A stretch of DNA of 64,000 nucleotides from contig NZ_JAELXW010000022.1 of NCBI RefSeq assembly GCF_016428645.1, forward strand, positions 1 through 64,000, written 5' to 3'. This stretch comes from Glycomyces salinus (GTDB taxonomy: Bacteria > Actinomycetota > Actinomycetes > Mycobacteriales > Micromonosporaceae). Below are positions 16,290 to 25,183 of the stretch, one piece after another. The position numbers and the translations under genes are program-made. A model generated the notes under the pieces. That model searched no databases and was not told the DNA's origin. It worked only from the letters and a program-made list of their open reading frames with translations. Position 1 is the first letter of the stretch. Each line of letters begins with the position of its first letter.

Positions 16290-18012
16290 GCGACCTTCGG
16301 CGGACGGAGCGGCCGGGCGCGATGAGGGCCATCACCGCCAGGCTCATCGCGATCATCGCGGCGGCCGGGGCGAGAGTGGCCAGCGGGGCCCTTTCCAAGT
16401 AGGGCAGGGAGTTCGCCAGGCTCGCGCCCCATTCGGGGGACTCCGGGCCCGCCCCGAGGCCGAGGAAGCCGAGTGAGGCGATGCCCAGGGCTATGCCGGG
16501 CAGCCGCATTCCCGCGTGGCTCGCCAGCGGGCCGGCCACCAGCGGCAGGATGTGGCGCCTGAGCATCCACACGGGCCCGGCCCCGAGCGCGCGTCTCGCC
16601 TCGAGGTGTCCGGCCGCCCGCGCCTGGGCCACCAGTTCGGCGGCGTGCGCGGCCAGAGGCGGCCAGGAAACGGCGGTGATCGCCACGACCGCGCCGAGCT
16701 GGCCCCGTCCGATGGCGACGACCACCAGGATTCCGGCGATGGCCTCGGGGAACGAGTTCACCGCCTCGGCCAGCGGGTGGGCCAGGCGCGGGGCGAAGCC
16801 GAGTGCGAGGGCGACCAGGTAGGCCAGGGCGCAGGCGGCCACGGCCGCGCCGACCGTCCACAGCGCTCCGTGCCCGAGCCGGGCGAGCACGTCGCGTCCG
16901 AGCGCGTCGGTGCCGAGCGGGTGCACCCAGCTCGGTCCGGCCAGCCGCGCGCCGGTGTCGACCGTGTCGGCGGTGCGGGTCAGCCCGATGGCGACGGCGA
17001 TGAGCAGCGGTCCGGCGGTGGCGGCGATCCAGGCCAGTCTGCGGCCGCGTCCGCCGGGAGCGGGCGGAGAGAAGGGGACGGCCGAGTCGGCGAGGGCCGG
17101 TCCGGACATCCGGCGCGCCGCGGCTCGGGTGGCCACGCCTCCGACGAAGCCGAGTGCGATGAGGATCGCGATGCACGCCTGGAGGAGCGGCAGGTCCTGG
17201 GCGTCGGCCGCGTCCAGGGCCGTGCGGCCGAGGCCGGGGATGGCGAAGATCGTCTCGACGGCCACGGCGGCGCCGGTGATGCTGACGGCGATGATCGCGA
17301 CCTGCGGGAGAATCGGCGGCAGGGCCCGGCGCAGGAGGCCGCGCACGATCCTCGCCCGGCCGTATCCGGCCGAGCGCCACTGCCGCACCCAGTCCTCGCC
17401 CGCGCTCTGCCCGATGGCGTCGCGTCCGAGGCGGGCGAGCACGCCGCCGCCGGGCAGGCCCATCGCGAGCGCGGGCAGGACCAGGTGGGCGGGGGTGTCG
17501 AAGCCGTAGGTGGGCAGCAGCCCGAGCCAGGTGGCGAAGACGGCGATCCCGAGGGTCGCGATCAGGAACGACGGGAGGGCGACCAGTGCGGCGATCGCGA
17601 CGCCGCTGGGGCGGCCGCTCTTGCCCTCGGCCGCGCGCAGCAGCGACGGGAAGCAGGCGGCCGCGGCGATCGCGACGGTGACGGCGAGCGCGGCGCCCAT
17701 GACGGTCACCGAGACTCCGAGGGCGGGCAGGACGGTCTCGGCCACCGGTTCCCCGGTGATCCAAGAGGTGCCGAGGTCGCCGCGGACCAGGCCGCCGAAC
17801 CAGTCGCGCAGGAGCGGGACGGGCCCGGCGTCGATGCCGATCTCGGCGCGGATCGCCTCGAGCGTCTCTGGGGTCGCCAGCCGTCCGGGGTAGCGGGCGC
17901 GCAGCACGGTCAGGGCCGGGTCGCGGTCGGCGATCCACGGCAGGAAGCCGATCGCGGCCAGGACGGCGGCCAGGATAGCCGTCCTGGCAAGGACCGCTCG
18001 CAGCGCTCGCAC
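16243..18012 (-). CDS. Fused DppB-DppC-type ABC permease
   Basis: This single 589-residue protein joins two permeases usually encoded separately. Residues ~1-320 resemble DppB/NikB (WFGGLVRGDLGTSWITGEPV, AGYGRARIVRGLLRRALP, AVAVETIFAIPGLGRTALDA). Residues ~330-589 resemble DppC/NikC (WVHPLGTDALGRDVLARLGHG, ALGAGPVWMLRRHILPL, SLGFLGLGAGPESPEWGASLAN). It would form the whole membrane channel as one chain. GTG 18012 starts one base after the binding-protein stop. No ATPase gene is adjacent. Peptide, nickel or opine substrates are possible. Confidence 0.85.
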   Translation of the reverse strand: MRALRAVLARTAILAAVLAAIGFLPWIADRDPALTVLRARYPGRLATPETLEAIRAEIGIDAGPVPLLRDWFGGLVRGDLGTSWITGEPVAETVLPALGVSVTVMGAALAVTVAIAAAACFPSLLRAAEGKSGRPSGVAIAALVALPSFLIATLGIAVFATWLGLLPTYGFDTPAHLVLPALAMGLPGGGVLARLGRDAIGQSAGEDWVRQWRSAGYGRARIVRGLLRRALPPILPQVAIIAVSITGAAVAVETIFAIPGLGRTALDAADAQDLPLLQACIAILIALGFVGGVATRAAARRMSGPALADSAVPFSPPAPGGRGRRLAWIAATAGPLLIAVAIGLTRTADTVDTGARLAGPSWVHPLGTDALGRDVLARLGHGALWTVGAAVAACALAYLVALALGFAPRLAHPLAEAVNSFPEAIAGILVVVAIGRGQLGAVVAITAVSWPPLAAHAAELVAQARAAGHLEARRALGAGPVWMLRRHILPLVAGPLASHAGMRLPGIALGIASLGFLGLGAGPESPEWGASLANSLPYLERAPLATLAPAAAMIAMSLAVMALIAPGRSVRRRSLSSGPARIGPRSARR

Positions 18013-18013
18013 G

Positions 18014-19492
18014 TCAGTCCAGTGAGGTCTCGGCGGTGATGACCCGCAGTTCGCGCGGGTCGGCGGCGACCCCGGAGACCCGTTCGGAGACGCCGGTGAT
18101 GAGGCGCTCGTGTGCGACGGGGACGACGGCGGCCGTCGCCAGGATGGCCGCTTCGGCGTCGAGGATGGCCGCGCGGCGCTCCTCGGTGTCGGTCAGGTCC
18201 GCGACGGCGCCGACGGTCTCGTCCACGGCGGAGTCGGCCAGCCGGGAGACGTTGAATCCGCCTTCGGAGGTGAAGTCGCTCTCCAGGTAGGTGTAGGCGT
18301 CGCCGGAGTCCTGCACGACCGAGCGGGACATCAGGAACGCGTCGAATTCTCCGGCGAGCATGTCCGGTTCGATGTCGGTGTAGTCGCGGACGTCGGTCTC
18401 GACTTCGAAGCCGGCGGCCTCGAGCTGCGAGGCGATGACGGTGAGCGCTTCGGGCAGTTCGGCCCGGTTGGTGTAGGAGGCCACGCGCAGCGTCTGGCCG
18501 TCCGGGGTTCCGGCCTCGGGCAGCTCGTAGTCGCGGTGGTCGGCGGCCCAGGCCATGGCGGGTCCGAACAGTCCTTCGGGGGCGTCGGCGCGGCCTTCGT
18601 AGATGTCGTCGACGATCGGGGCGGGGTCGATCGCGGCGGCCGCGGCGGCGCGCAGCCCGGTCTCGGCCAGGGGCCCGGTGTCGGTGTTGAGGTAGAGGCT
18701 GGCGGTGCGGATCGTCGGGGCGTCCTGGAGGAGCGCTTCGTCGAGCGCGGTGACCTGGGCGTAGGGGACGGCCTCGATGACGTCGGCCTCGCCGGAGCGG
18801 AGGGCGGCGACGCGGGTGGCGGCGTCGGGCACGTAGTCGGCGGCGAAGCCGTCCAGGGCGGCGGCCTCGCCCCAGTAGTCCTCGAAGCGTTCCAAGGTCG
18901 CGCCGGTGCCGGTGGACTCGGTGATCTGGAACGGGCCGGTGGCGTGGCCGACGGGGTCGATGTTGGCTCCGGAGTAGGCGTCCGGGGAGAGGATGCCGAG
19001 CTGGGGGCTGGAGAGGCGTTGTGGCAGCACGGGGTCGGGTTCGGCGGTGGCCACGGCCAGGGTGAGGTCGCCGGTGGCCTCGGCGGTTAGGCCCACGCCG
19101 TCGATGACGCGCGGGACGGCCGCGGCCGCGGCGGCGGCGTTGAGGCAGGCGGCGGCCGCCTCGGCGTCGAGGGCGGAGCCGTCGTGGAAGAGCACGCCTT
19201 CGCGGAGGGTCAGCTCCCAGGCGTTCTCTGCGCTCCGGGTCCATTCGACCGCGAGCGAGGCGACCGGCAGGGCCTGGTCGTCCAGGTCGAGGAGGGTCTC
19301 GGTGACCGACCAGCGGATCAGTTTGAAGGCGTCTTCGGAGTGGGGCGAGAGTCCGGCGTTGGGGCTGCCGGCCATGGCGATGCGGAGGCGGTCGGTCCCG
19401 TCGGACTCTGAGGAGGTGAAGCATCCGGCCAGGAGCCCGCCGAGGGCGACGGGACCGGCGGCGCTCAGGAGGGTGCGGCGATGCAGGTTCAT
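18014..19492 (-). CDS. Family 5 extracellular solute-binding lipoprotein (peptide/nickel type)
   Basis: This 492-residue binding protein has an N-terminal HRRTLLSAAG stretch and lipobox LAGC, so it may be a Tat-exported lipoprotein. The SBP_bac_5 fold is visible in GLSPHSEDAFKLIRWSVTETLLD, WELTLREGVLFHDG, and VGHATGPFQITES. It delivers substrate to the fused permease encoded one base downstream. The family includes oligopeptide, nickel and opine binders. The gene is divergent from a GNAT gene, and an ATTGCA/TGCAAT inverted repeat lies between them. Confidence 0.88.
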   Translation of the reverse strand: MNLHRRTLLSAAGPVALGGLLAGCFTSSESDGTDRLRIAMAGSPNAGLSPHSEDAFKLIRWSVTETLLDLDDQALPVASLAVEWTRSAENAWELTLREGVLFHDGSALDAEAAAACLNAAAAAAAVPRVIDGVGLTAEATGDLTLAVATAEPDPVLPQRLSSPQLGILSPDAYSGANIDPVGHATGPFQITESTGTGATLERFEDYWGEAAALDGFAADYVPDAATRVAALRSGEADVIEAVPYAQVTALDEALLQDAPTIRTASLYLNTDTGPLAETGLRAAAAAAIDPAPIVDDIYEGRADAPEGLFGPAMAWAADHRDYELPEAGTPDGQTLRVASYTNRAELPEALTVIASQLEAAGFEVETDVRDYTDIEPDMLAGEFDAFLMSRSVVQDSGDAYTYLESDFTSEGGFNVSRLADSAVDETVGAVADLTDTEERRAAILDAEAAILATAAVVPVAHERLITGVSERVSGVAADPRELRVITAETSLD

Positions 19493-19528
19493 GGAGTGGC
19501 GCTCATCTCTTATTGCGTTCTATTCCCT

Positions 19529-19547
19529 ATTGCAAATCGTGTGCAAT
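19529..19547. promoter_or_regulatory. Inverted repeat (operator candidate) in a divergent promoter region
   Basis: ATTGCA at 19529-19534 and TGCAAT at 19542-19547 are perfect inverted copies separated by seven bases, and TATTGC at 19511 is a further direct copy. The repeat overlaps the likely -10 (AATACT, 19545-19550) of the GNAT gene and faces the binding-protein start at 19492. Confidence 0.45.
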
Positions 19548-19557
19548 ACTGGCACAC

Positions 19558-20148
19558 ATGTCAACGCCCGCTCTCATCGAAGACCGCCGGGGTGCACGGG
19601 ATTACTCGGTGCGGCTCGCCGACGGCGAGGATCTGGACGGCGCCCGCTCGGTCATGCTCGACACCGTCTACCGGGAGTTCGGTCACGGATACCTGCCGCG
19701 CTTCCACTCCGACATCATCGACCCCGAGTCGTACTACCTCGCACCCGAGGACAACGCCCTGTTCGTCGCCGAGCACGGCGGCCGGATCGCGGCCACCGCC
19801 GGAGTCCGCTCGGCCACCCCGGCCTCGCCTCCCCACCCGACCGCGGTGGCCGAGCGCTTCGAGGAGGGCCGCACCGCCACCCTGTACCGCGTGTACGTGC
19901 TCCCCGAGCACCGGCGGCAGGGCCTGGCGACCGCCCTGGTGCGCACCTGCATGGACTTCATCGCCTCCCGCGATCGCTACACCGGCGTCTACCTGCACAC
20001 CGACGCCCGCACGCCCGGAGCGGTCGAGTTCTGGGAGCGGCACGGCAAAGTGATCTTCGACGAGCGCATCGCCGTCAACGAGCAGCGGCCCGAGGCACTG
20101 GACGAGCCTTTCGAGACCGTCCACTTCGCCCTGGACCTCCCCCGCTGA
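19558..20148 (+). CDS. GNAT-family N-acetyltransferase
   Basis: The 196-residue protein has the GNAT core: a YSVRLADGEDLDGARSVMLDTV opening, the acetyl-CoA loop region LYRVYVLPEHRRQGLATALVRTCMD (motif A, RxxGxA) and GAVEFWERHGKVIFDE (motif B). It should transfer an acetyl group from acetyl-CoA to an amine; the acceptor is unknown. ATG 19558 is preferred; AATACT ends seven bases before it and no ribosome site is seen, so the mRNA is probably leaderless. A longer reading from 19513 would cover the promoter repeat. Confidence 0.82.
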   Translation: MSTPALIEDRRGARDYSVRLADGEDLDGARSVMLDTVYREFGHGYLPRFHSDIIDPESYYLAPEDNALFVAEHGGRIAATAGVRSATPASPPHPTAVAERFEEGRTATLYRVYVLPEHRRQGLATALVRTCMDFIASRDRYTGVYLHTDARTPGAVEFWERHGKVIFDERIAVNEQRPEALDEPFETVHFALDLPR

Positions 20149-20163
20149 CGGAGTAGTCGAAGA

Positions 20164-20209
20164 CCCCGGCCTCTCGAAGCGGCACTCGCGGTGCCGTGAG
20201 AGGCCGGGG
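20164..20209. terminator. Bidirectional terminator between GNAT and glycerophosphodiesterase genes
   Basis: CCCCGGCCTCTC (20164-20175) pairs with GAGAGGCCGGGG (20198-20209); an inner GGCAC/GTGCC stem (20181-20185 with 20191-20195) extends it. CCTTTC follows on the plus strand. Confidence 0.75.
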
Positions 20210-20267
20210 CCTTTCGTGCCGCGGACCGCCCCGGCGGCAAGGCGGCCCTGCGGCGTTCAATCCGGAA

Positions 20268-21317
20268 TCAACGCTTGTAGCGCGCCCACAGCGCCTTGTC
20301 GGGGTAGTCGCTGAAGACCGCGTCCACGCCCAGCGAGTAGAACAGCTCGTACTCGGCCTTGTAGTCGCCCCACTTGTCCGGGCGGTCGCCCCTGCGGAAG
20401 TCGGCCGGGAGGAACTGGTTCTCGTTGCGGAAGGTCCACACGTGGACGTCGAGCCCGCGCTCGTGGGCCCGGTCGACCACGTCGGTCGGCTCGAGCAGGT
20501 AGCCCTCGGAGTCCCTGGGCACGATCCGGTCCTTGCTCAGGCTGATCGCGTCCAGGGTCTCGCCGTACAGGTCGAGGTCGGCGTCGCTGATCCGGCCCGA
20601 GCCGCCGATGTTCAGGCCGATCGGGTTGTCGATGCGCTCGCCGATCTCGATCAGGCTCTCGTACTCGAAGGACTGGACCCACACCGGCGAGTCGGCCTGG
20701 TCGAGTCCGCGTTCGGCGAGGAGGTCGGCCAGGGCGTCCTCGATGCTGAGGCCCTGGTCCTTGTAGAAGGTGGGGTGCTTCATCTCGGGGTAGGTGATCA
20801 CCTCGCGGTGGAGGGTGTCGACGTAGTCGAGGATCTCGTCGTAGGTGACCAGCTGGAGCTTGCCGTCCCAGCGGGCGCTGCGCGGGCGCAGCTCGGGCAT
20901 GCGCTCCTCGGCGCGGAGCGTCTTGAGCTCGGCGAGGGTGAAGTCCTCGGCGAACCAGTCGGTGACCGGGTTCCCGTCGACGATCTTGGTGGTCTTGCGG
21001 TCGGCGAACTCTGGGTGCTCGGCGATGTCGGTGGTGCCGCTGAGCATCGGCTCGTGGCGGGAGACCAGTTCGCCGTCGGCGGTGAGCACCAGGTCGGGCT
21101 CGATGACGTCGGCGCCGAACCTGACAGCCAGGGAGTAGGCCTCCAGGGTGTGCTCTGGCAGGTACCCGCTGGCGCCGCGGTGGGCGATGACCAGCGGTTC
21201 GTCCTCGTCCGGGTGGTGGTGGGGATGAGCGGCGGCGGGTGCGGCGGCGAAGGCCAGTGCGACTCCGGCGGTTGCGATCGCGGCGAGGCCGCGCAGTATC
21301 GAGCCCTTGCGGGACAT
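20268..21317 (-). CDS. Secreted glycerophosphodiester phosphodiesterase (GDPD)
   Basis: This enzyme hydrolyses deacylated phospholipids to glycerol-3-phosphate and an alcohol. From ATG 21317 it has 349 residues, with a signal peptide (SRKGSILRGLAAIATAG, cleavage after AAA near 34) and a His-rich stretch (HPHHHPDEDE). The GDPD barrel shows the catalytic IAHRGASGYLPEHT, PDLVLTADGELVSRHEP and VHVWTFRNE. The in-frame reading from 21479 adds non-family sequence and lacks a ribosome site. The upstream neighbour on this strand is an orphan sugar-type binding protein, which might bind glycerophosphoryl groups; that is only a suggestion. Confidence 0.92.
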   Translation of the reverse strand: MSRKGSILRGLAAIATAGVALAFAAAPAAAHPHHHPDEDEPLVIAHRGASGYLPEHTLEAYSLAVRFGADVIEPDLVLTADGELVSRHEPMLSGTTDIAEHPEFADRKTTKIVDGNPVTDWFAEDFTLAELKTLRAEERMPELRPRSARWDGKLQLVTYDEILDYVDTLHREVITYPEMKHPTFYKDQGLSIEDALADLLAERGLDQADSPVWVQSFEYESLIEIGERIDNPIGLNIGGSGRISDADLDLYGETLDAISLSKDRIVPRDSEGYLLEPTDVVDRAHERGLDVHVWTFRNENQFLPADFRRGDRPDKWGDYKAEYELFYSLGVDAVFSDYPDKALWARYKR

Positions 21318-21450
21318 GCGCTTCTTCCTCTTCTCCGTTGTCCGGGTGGGGGACCCCCAGTCAACCGTTCGTCCCCTTCTCCGGCGCTTCCCTGCAATGA
21401 ACTCAGATTGAATCCTCCAGAAAGTCACGGAGACGGCACGACACGCGAGA

Positions 21451-21482
21451 ACGGTGGAGCCGTGTCGGCCCGGCTCCACCGT
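21451..21482 (-). terminator. Terminator of the orphan binding-protein gene
   Basis: ACGGTGGAGCC (21451-21461) pairs perfectly with GGCTCCACCGT (21472-21482), loop of 10, starting 16 bases beyond the stop codon at 21498. Confidence 0.65.
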
Positions 21483-21497
21483 GGAAGATCGTCCGCG

Positions 21498-22826
21498 CTA
21501 TTCGACGACGTCGATGCCCCTGTCCTTCAGGTCGTTCACGGTCCACTCCTGCATGTGCGGCAGGATGTCGGCGAACGGGAGCTCTCCGGCCATGGCCTTG
21601 CCCCACTGGTCGGCCAGTTCCTCGTACATCGAGGTCGAGTTCGGCGGGTAGGCCCAGTCGGAGGAGAAGTGGGCCGACTCCATGATCACCGGGACGGCGT
21701 CTTCGGCGTTGTCGCCGAGCAGTTCCGCGGGGACCACGTCGTCGAGGTACGGCTCGGCGTCGGCGACCGCCGGATACCAGCCGGAGCCGCTGTCGGGCCT
21801 GGCCATGGTGGCGACCGGTTCGGACTCGGTGGACAGCCAGACCGCGGCCTCGACGGCCCGGTCGGGTCGGGGGCACAGCGAGGAGACCATGAGGCCGCCG
21901 GTGTCCCCGGCCGAGATGGTGTCTCCGTTCATGATGCCGAGGTTGGGGGCGAACCTCCACTGGCCGAGCGTGGCGTCCATGTTGGCCTGGTGGCCGGCGA
22001 GCTGCCAGGTGGAGGTCTGGCGCAGGGCGATGTTCCCGGCGTCGTACTCCTGCATCATGGCCGCGTAGTCGGCGTAGGAGATCTTCTCGACCAGTTCGTC
22101 GTCGAACAGCTGCTGGACCAGGTCGGCGACGTAGCGGGCGGTGTCGGAGTCGATATCGACCCGCCAGGCGTCGCCGTCGATCCGGAACCAGCGGGCCCCG
22201 GCCTGCCAGGTCATGTTCATGAACGTCGAGGGGTCCTCGCCGGCGAAGTTGAAGACGTATCGGCCGTCCTCTTTGAGCGTCTTCCCGGCCTCGACGACCT
22301 CCTCCCAGCTGGAGGGGATCTCGATGCCGGCCTCGGTGAAGGCGGGCTCCCAAACCATGACGAAGTGGGCGTTCATCATGTTGGGCACGCCGTAGGCGAT
22401 GCCGCCGATGGACAGCGACTCCAGCGCGGCCGGGTTGAACCGGTCGGCGTGGGGTTCGAGCAGCTCGCCGATGTCGACGATCTGCTCCTGGGCCAGCAGC
22501 TCGGCACCGTTGCGGTTGTCGCTCTGGAACAGCCAGGGCGCGTTGTCGGCGTCCCCGGCCTCGACGGCCTGGTTGACCTGGTTGACCATCTCGGGGGCGG
22601 GGACCTCGACATACTCGACCTGGATGTCGTCGGCGTCGTGCGCCTCGTTGAAGGCGGCGACGGACTCCTCCATGCCGGCCTTGTCGCTCCAGAGGGTGAC
22701 GGTGACCGGGCCGGAGTCCCCGCCGCCGTCGTCGCCGCAGGCGGCCAGGAGCGGCGCGGCCGCGGCCCCGGTCAGACCGGCCCTGGCGAGCGTGCGCCGC
22801 CGCAGGCCACTGGTGTTCCGGTTCAT
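21498..22826 (-). CDS. Orphan sugar-type solute-binding lipoprotein
   Basis: The 442-residue family 1 binding protein carries a twin-arginine-like signal (GLRRRTLARAGLTGA) and lipobox LAAC near Cys30. The lobes show VTLWSDKAGMEESVAAFNEAHD and a run of aromatic residues (TWQAGARWFRIDGDAWRVD). It resembles UgpB and MalE-type receptors for sugars or glycerol-3-phosphate. No permease or ATPase gene is adjacent, which is unusual. Four GAAA/TTTC palindromes lie upstream and suggest LacI-family control. A terminator separates it from the GDPD gene. Confidence 0.88.
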   Translation of the reverse strand: MNRNTSGLRRRTLARAGLTGAAAAPLLAACGDDGGGDSGPVTVTLWSDKAGMEESVAAFNEAHDADDIQVEYVEVPAPEMVNQVNQAVEAGDADNAPWLFQSDNRNGAELLAQEQIVDIGELLEPHADRFNPAALESLSIGGIAYGVPNMMNAHFVMVWEPAFTEAGIEIPSSWEEVVEAGKTLKEDGRYVFNFAGEDPSTFMNMTWQAGARWFRIDGDAWRVDIDSDTARYVADLVQQLFDDELVEKISYADYAAMMQEYDAGNIALRQTSTWQLAGHQANMDATLGQWRFAPNLGIMNGDTISAGDTGGLMVSSLCPRPDRAVEAAVWLSTESEPVATMARPDSGSGWYPAVADAEPYLDDVVPAELLGDNAEDAVPVIMESAHFSSDWAYPPNSTSMYEELADQWGKAMAGELPFADILPHMQEWTVNDLKDRGIDVVE

Positions 22827-23001
22827 CGCATTCCTCTTCTCTCAAGGGGTTTCGGGGACTCGGGGAGATCGCGCGGGTTCGCGGCACGGGAGGCCGCGGC
22901 CGCGGCGGTGGCAGCCACCCCGGCTCGCACCACCGCGACCATCGGTCCGGTCACCGCGGCCGCGGCCTCCCAGCTCATCCCGTAAGGTCGCACCGCAGCA
23001 T

Positions 23002-23145
23002 GATACCGGTTTCTACGGCCTGCTTCGATTTCGGCTGAAACCACCGGACGACACCTCCATGCACGACCGCACAATGCAACGGGAAACGCTTGCTTACGAC
23101 ATGTTCGCGCAAGATCGTCCGGTGGTCAAGCCTCGAAAGTTTCGA
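23002..23145. promoter_or_regulatory. Four LacI-like palindromes upstream of the orphan binding-protein gene
   Basis: Within 144 bases lie GATACCGGTTTC (23002-23013), TTTCGGCTGAAA (23029-23040), GGAAACGCTTGC (23082-23093) and TCGAAAGTTTCGA (23133-23145, perfect with central G). The AT-rich halves stand out in this GC-rich DNA and resemble LacI-family operators. The 22827-23160 gap holds no gene that I can support. Confidence 0.45.
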
Positions 23146-23160
23146 ATCCGAAACCGTTAT

Positions 23161-24948
23161 CTACTCGGCGGTCAGCAACTGCGACGCGGCCAGGTCCCGG
23201 TACAGCTCGTCGGTCTCGATCAGCTCGGCGTGGGACCCGACGGCGCGGACCCTGCCGACATCGAACACGACGATCTGGTCGGCGCTGGTCACCGTCGAGA
23301 GCCGGTGCGCCACGACCAGGACGTTGGTCTCCTCGGCGGCGTCGAGCATGACCTGCTTGAGCGCCGCCTCGTTGGCCGCGTCGAGCTGGCTGGTGGCCTC
23401 GTCGAGCAGCAGCAGCCGCGGCCTGCGCAGCAGCGCCCGCGCGATCGCCACCCGCTGCCGCTCGCCCCCCGACAGGGTCGTCCCCCGGTAGCCGATGGTC
23501 GAGGCCAGCCCGTCGGGGAGCTTCTCGACCAGGTCGAGGAGCCTGGCGCGCTTGAGGACGTCCTCGATCTCGGACTCGGTGGCGTCCGGGGCGGCCATGA
23601 TCAGGTTCTCCCTGAGCGTCCCGTCCAGGACCGGAGCGTCCTGCTCGACATAGCCGATCATGGCGCGCAGGTCGGCCAGGGGCCACTCGTCGACGTCGCG
23701 GCCGTCGATCCGGATCGTGCCGGAGGTGGCCGGGTAGAACCGCTCGATCAGCGAGAACACCGTGGTCTTGCCGGCTCCCGACGGGCCGACGAAGGCCGTC
23801 AGGCCCCGACCCGAGGAGTCGAAGGAGACCCCGTGGTGGACGTACGGCAGGTCGTCGGCGTAGCGGAAGGTCACGTCCTCGAACTCGACGCGCGCCGGGC
23901 CCTCTCCGGTCGCGGTCGTCTCGGCCGCCGGGTCCTCGGCCTCCAGGCCCGCCACGTCCTCGACCCGCTTGACCGCGGCCAGGCCGACCTGGAGCTGGGA
24001 CAGCGAGGCGACCAGCCCGTTGACCGGGCCCATCATGTAGAACAGCAGCAGCAGGAAGCCAATCAGGGTGCCCACGGGCATGTCGCCGGACGCGACCCGC
24101 GCCCCACCGACGCCCAAGACCATCAGGAACGCGATATTGACCGGCAGCCAAGCCACGACCCCGGCCAGGGCCTCCCAGAGCGAGGCGGTGACACCCTTGT
24201 CGCGGGCGACTGTGGCGGCCTCGTCGAGCTTGGCGATCTCCCGTTCCTCGGCGCTGGACGCCTTGACGGTCCGGAAGGCCGAGAAGATCCGCTCCAGGAG
24301 CGAGCCCATGTCCCCCAGCGCCTTCTGGGAGTCGCGGGTGGCGTTCTCGATGCGCGGCAGGATGAACATCATCGTGACCACGACCAGGACGACCATGGCC
24401 ATCGTGGTGCCGAACAGGATCAGGTCGAGCCAGGCCATGAGCGCGATGCCGCCAAGGATCATGAACGAGTCGGTGACCCCGCCGATGACGGTGGTGCTGG
24501 CGACGGTGCGCAGGAGATTGGTGTCGGAAGTCAGGCGCGAGACCAGGTCGCCGGGCCGCAGCCGGTCGACCTCGGCGACCTCGAGGCGCACGAGGGTGCC
24601 GACGACGCGCCTGCGCACGCCCAGCACGACGTCCTGCCCGGCGATCTGCATCAGGTAGGGCCCCAGGGCGCTGAGGATGCCGCCGACCACGACGACCCCG
24701 CCGAGCAGCAGGAGCGTGTCGCGCAGGGACTCGCTCGCCGAGAGGGAGTCGATGACCTCCATCGCGAGCAGGGGCTGGATCAGGCCGACGAGACCGCCGG
24801 CGAAGGACAGGGCGCCGCCGATGATCAGCAGGCGCAGGTGTTCTCTGGCGTAGGCCCACAAGCGGGTGATGGGGGCCTTGTCGGGTTTCTCGGTGGTGTC
24901 GGCGCCCGGCGGCGCGAGGGCGCCGTCGGCTGCGATGGATTCGGACAT
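23161..24948 (-). CDS. ABC exporter half-transporter (MsbA/LmrA-like)
   Basis: The 595-residue protein fuses an exporter-type membrane domain (residues ~30-320, six helices, starting LWAYAREHLRLLIIGGALSF) to an ATPase domain (~350-595). The ATPase shows Walker A GPSGAGKTT, the Q-loop YVEQDAPVLDGTL, signature LSGGERQR, Walker B LLLLDEATSQLD and the H-loop VAHRLSTV. It should dimerise and expel lipids or drugs; the substrate is not evident. It diverges from the LacI gene at 25184. Confidence 0.93.
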   Translation of the reverse strand: MSESIAADGALAPPGADTTEKPDKAPITRLWAYAREHLRLLIIGGALSFAGGLVGLIQPLLAMEVIDSLSASESLRDTLLLLGGVVVVGGILSALGPYLMQIAGQDVVLGVRRRVVGTLVRLEVAEVDRLRPGDLVSRLTSDTNLLRTVASTTVIGGVTDSFMILGGIALMAWLDLILFGTTMAMVVLVVVTMMFILPRIENATRDSQKALGDMGSLLERIFSAFRTVKASSAEEREIAKLDEAATVARDKGVTASLWEALAGVVAWLPVNIAFLMVLGVGGARVASGDMPVGTLIGFLLLLFYMMGPVNGLVASLSQLQVGLAAVKRVEDVAGLEAEDPAAETTATGEGPARVEFEDVTFRYADDLPYVHHGVSFDSSGRGLTAFVGPSGAGKTTVFSLIERFYPATSGTIRIDGRDVDEWPLADLRAMIGYVEQDAPVLDGTLRENLIMAAPDATESEIEDVLKRARLLDLVEKLPDGLASTIGYRGTTLSGGERQRVAIARALLRRPRLLLLDEATSQLDAANEAALKQVMLDAAEETNVLVVAHRLSTVTSADQIVVFDVGRVRAVGSHAELIETDELYRDLAASQLLTAE

Positions 24949-25046
24949 GGGTGGTTTCCTCCGCTGGGTGTTGGCGGTTGATCCTCACGCTACCCGGCGG
25001 CCCCGACTTTCGCTTCCGCCCAAGGTCGTAGGCCGCAGGTCCCGGC

Positions 25047-25083
25047 AGGACGCCCCCGGTCCGGCCGAGCGAAGGGGCGTCCT
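25047..25083 (+). terminator. Terminator-like hairpin between divergent genes
   Basis: AGGACGCCCC (25047-25056) pairs with GGGGCGTCCT (25074-25083), then TTCCGTC. It lies between the divergent exporter and LacI genes, where no plus-strand gene ends. It may terminate a small transcript or act as an attenuator in the LacI leader. Confidence 0.45.
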
Positions 25084-25183
25084 TTCCGTCAGTGAGGGAG
25101 CGGCACCGCCTAGTCTTGGGGCGCGGTACCGATCGACCCGAGCCGATTCACGGCTCGCGCGCTTCACCAAGAGGAGGCAGAGA

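Noticed and set aside
16516-18039. Long plus-strand frame over the fused permease
   Set aside because: It is Gly/Arg/Asp-rich shadow sequence; the minus strand shows helices and permease signatures.
21318-21480. Phosphate (PHO) box upstream of the GDPD gene
   Set aside because: Only one GTTCA-like half appears near 21400 (minus strand); no direct repeat with correct spacing.
20196-22985. 929-codon plus-strand frame over the GDPD and receptor genes
   Set aside because: No motifs and Val/Gly/Asp-rich composition. The minus strand encodes clear enzymes and a lipoprotein.
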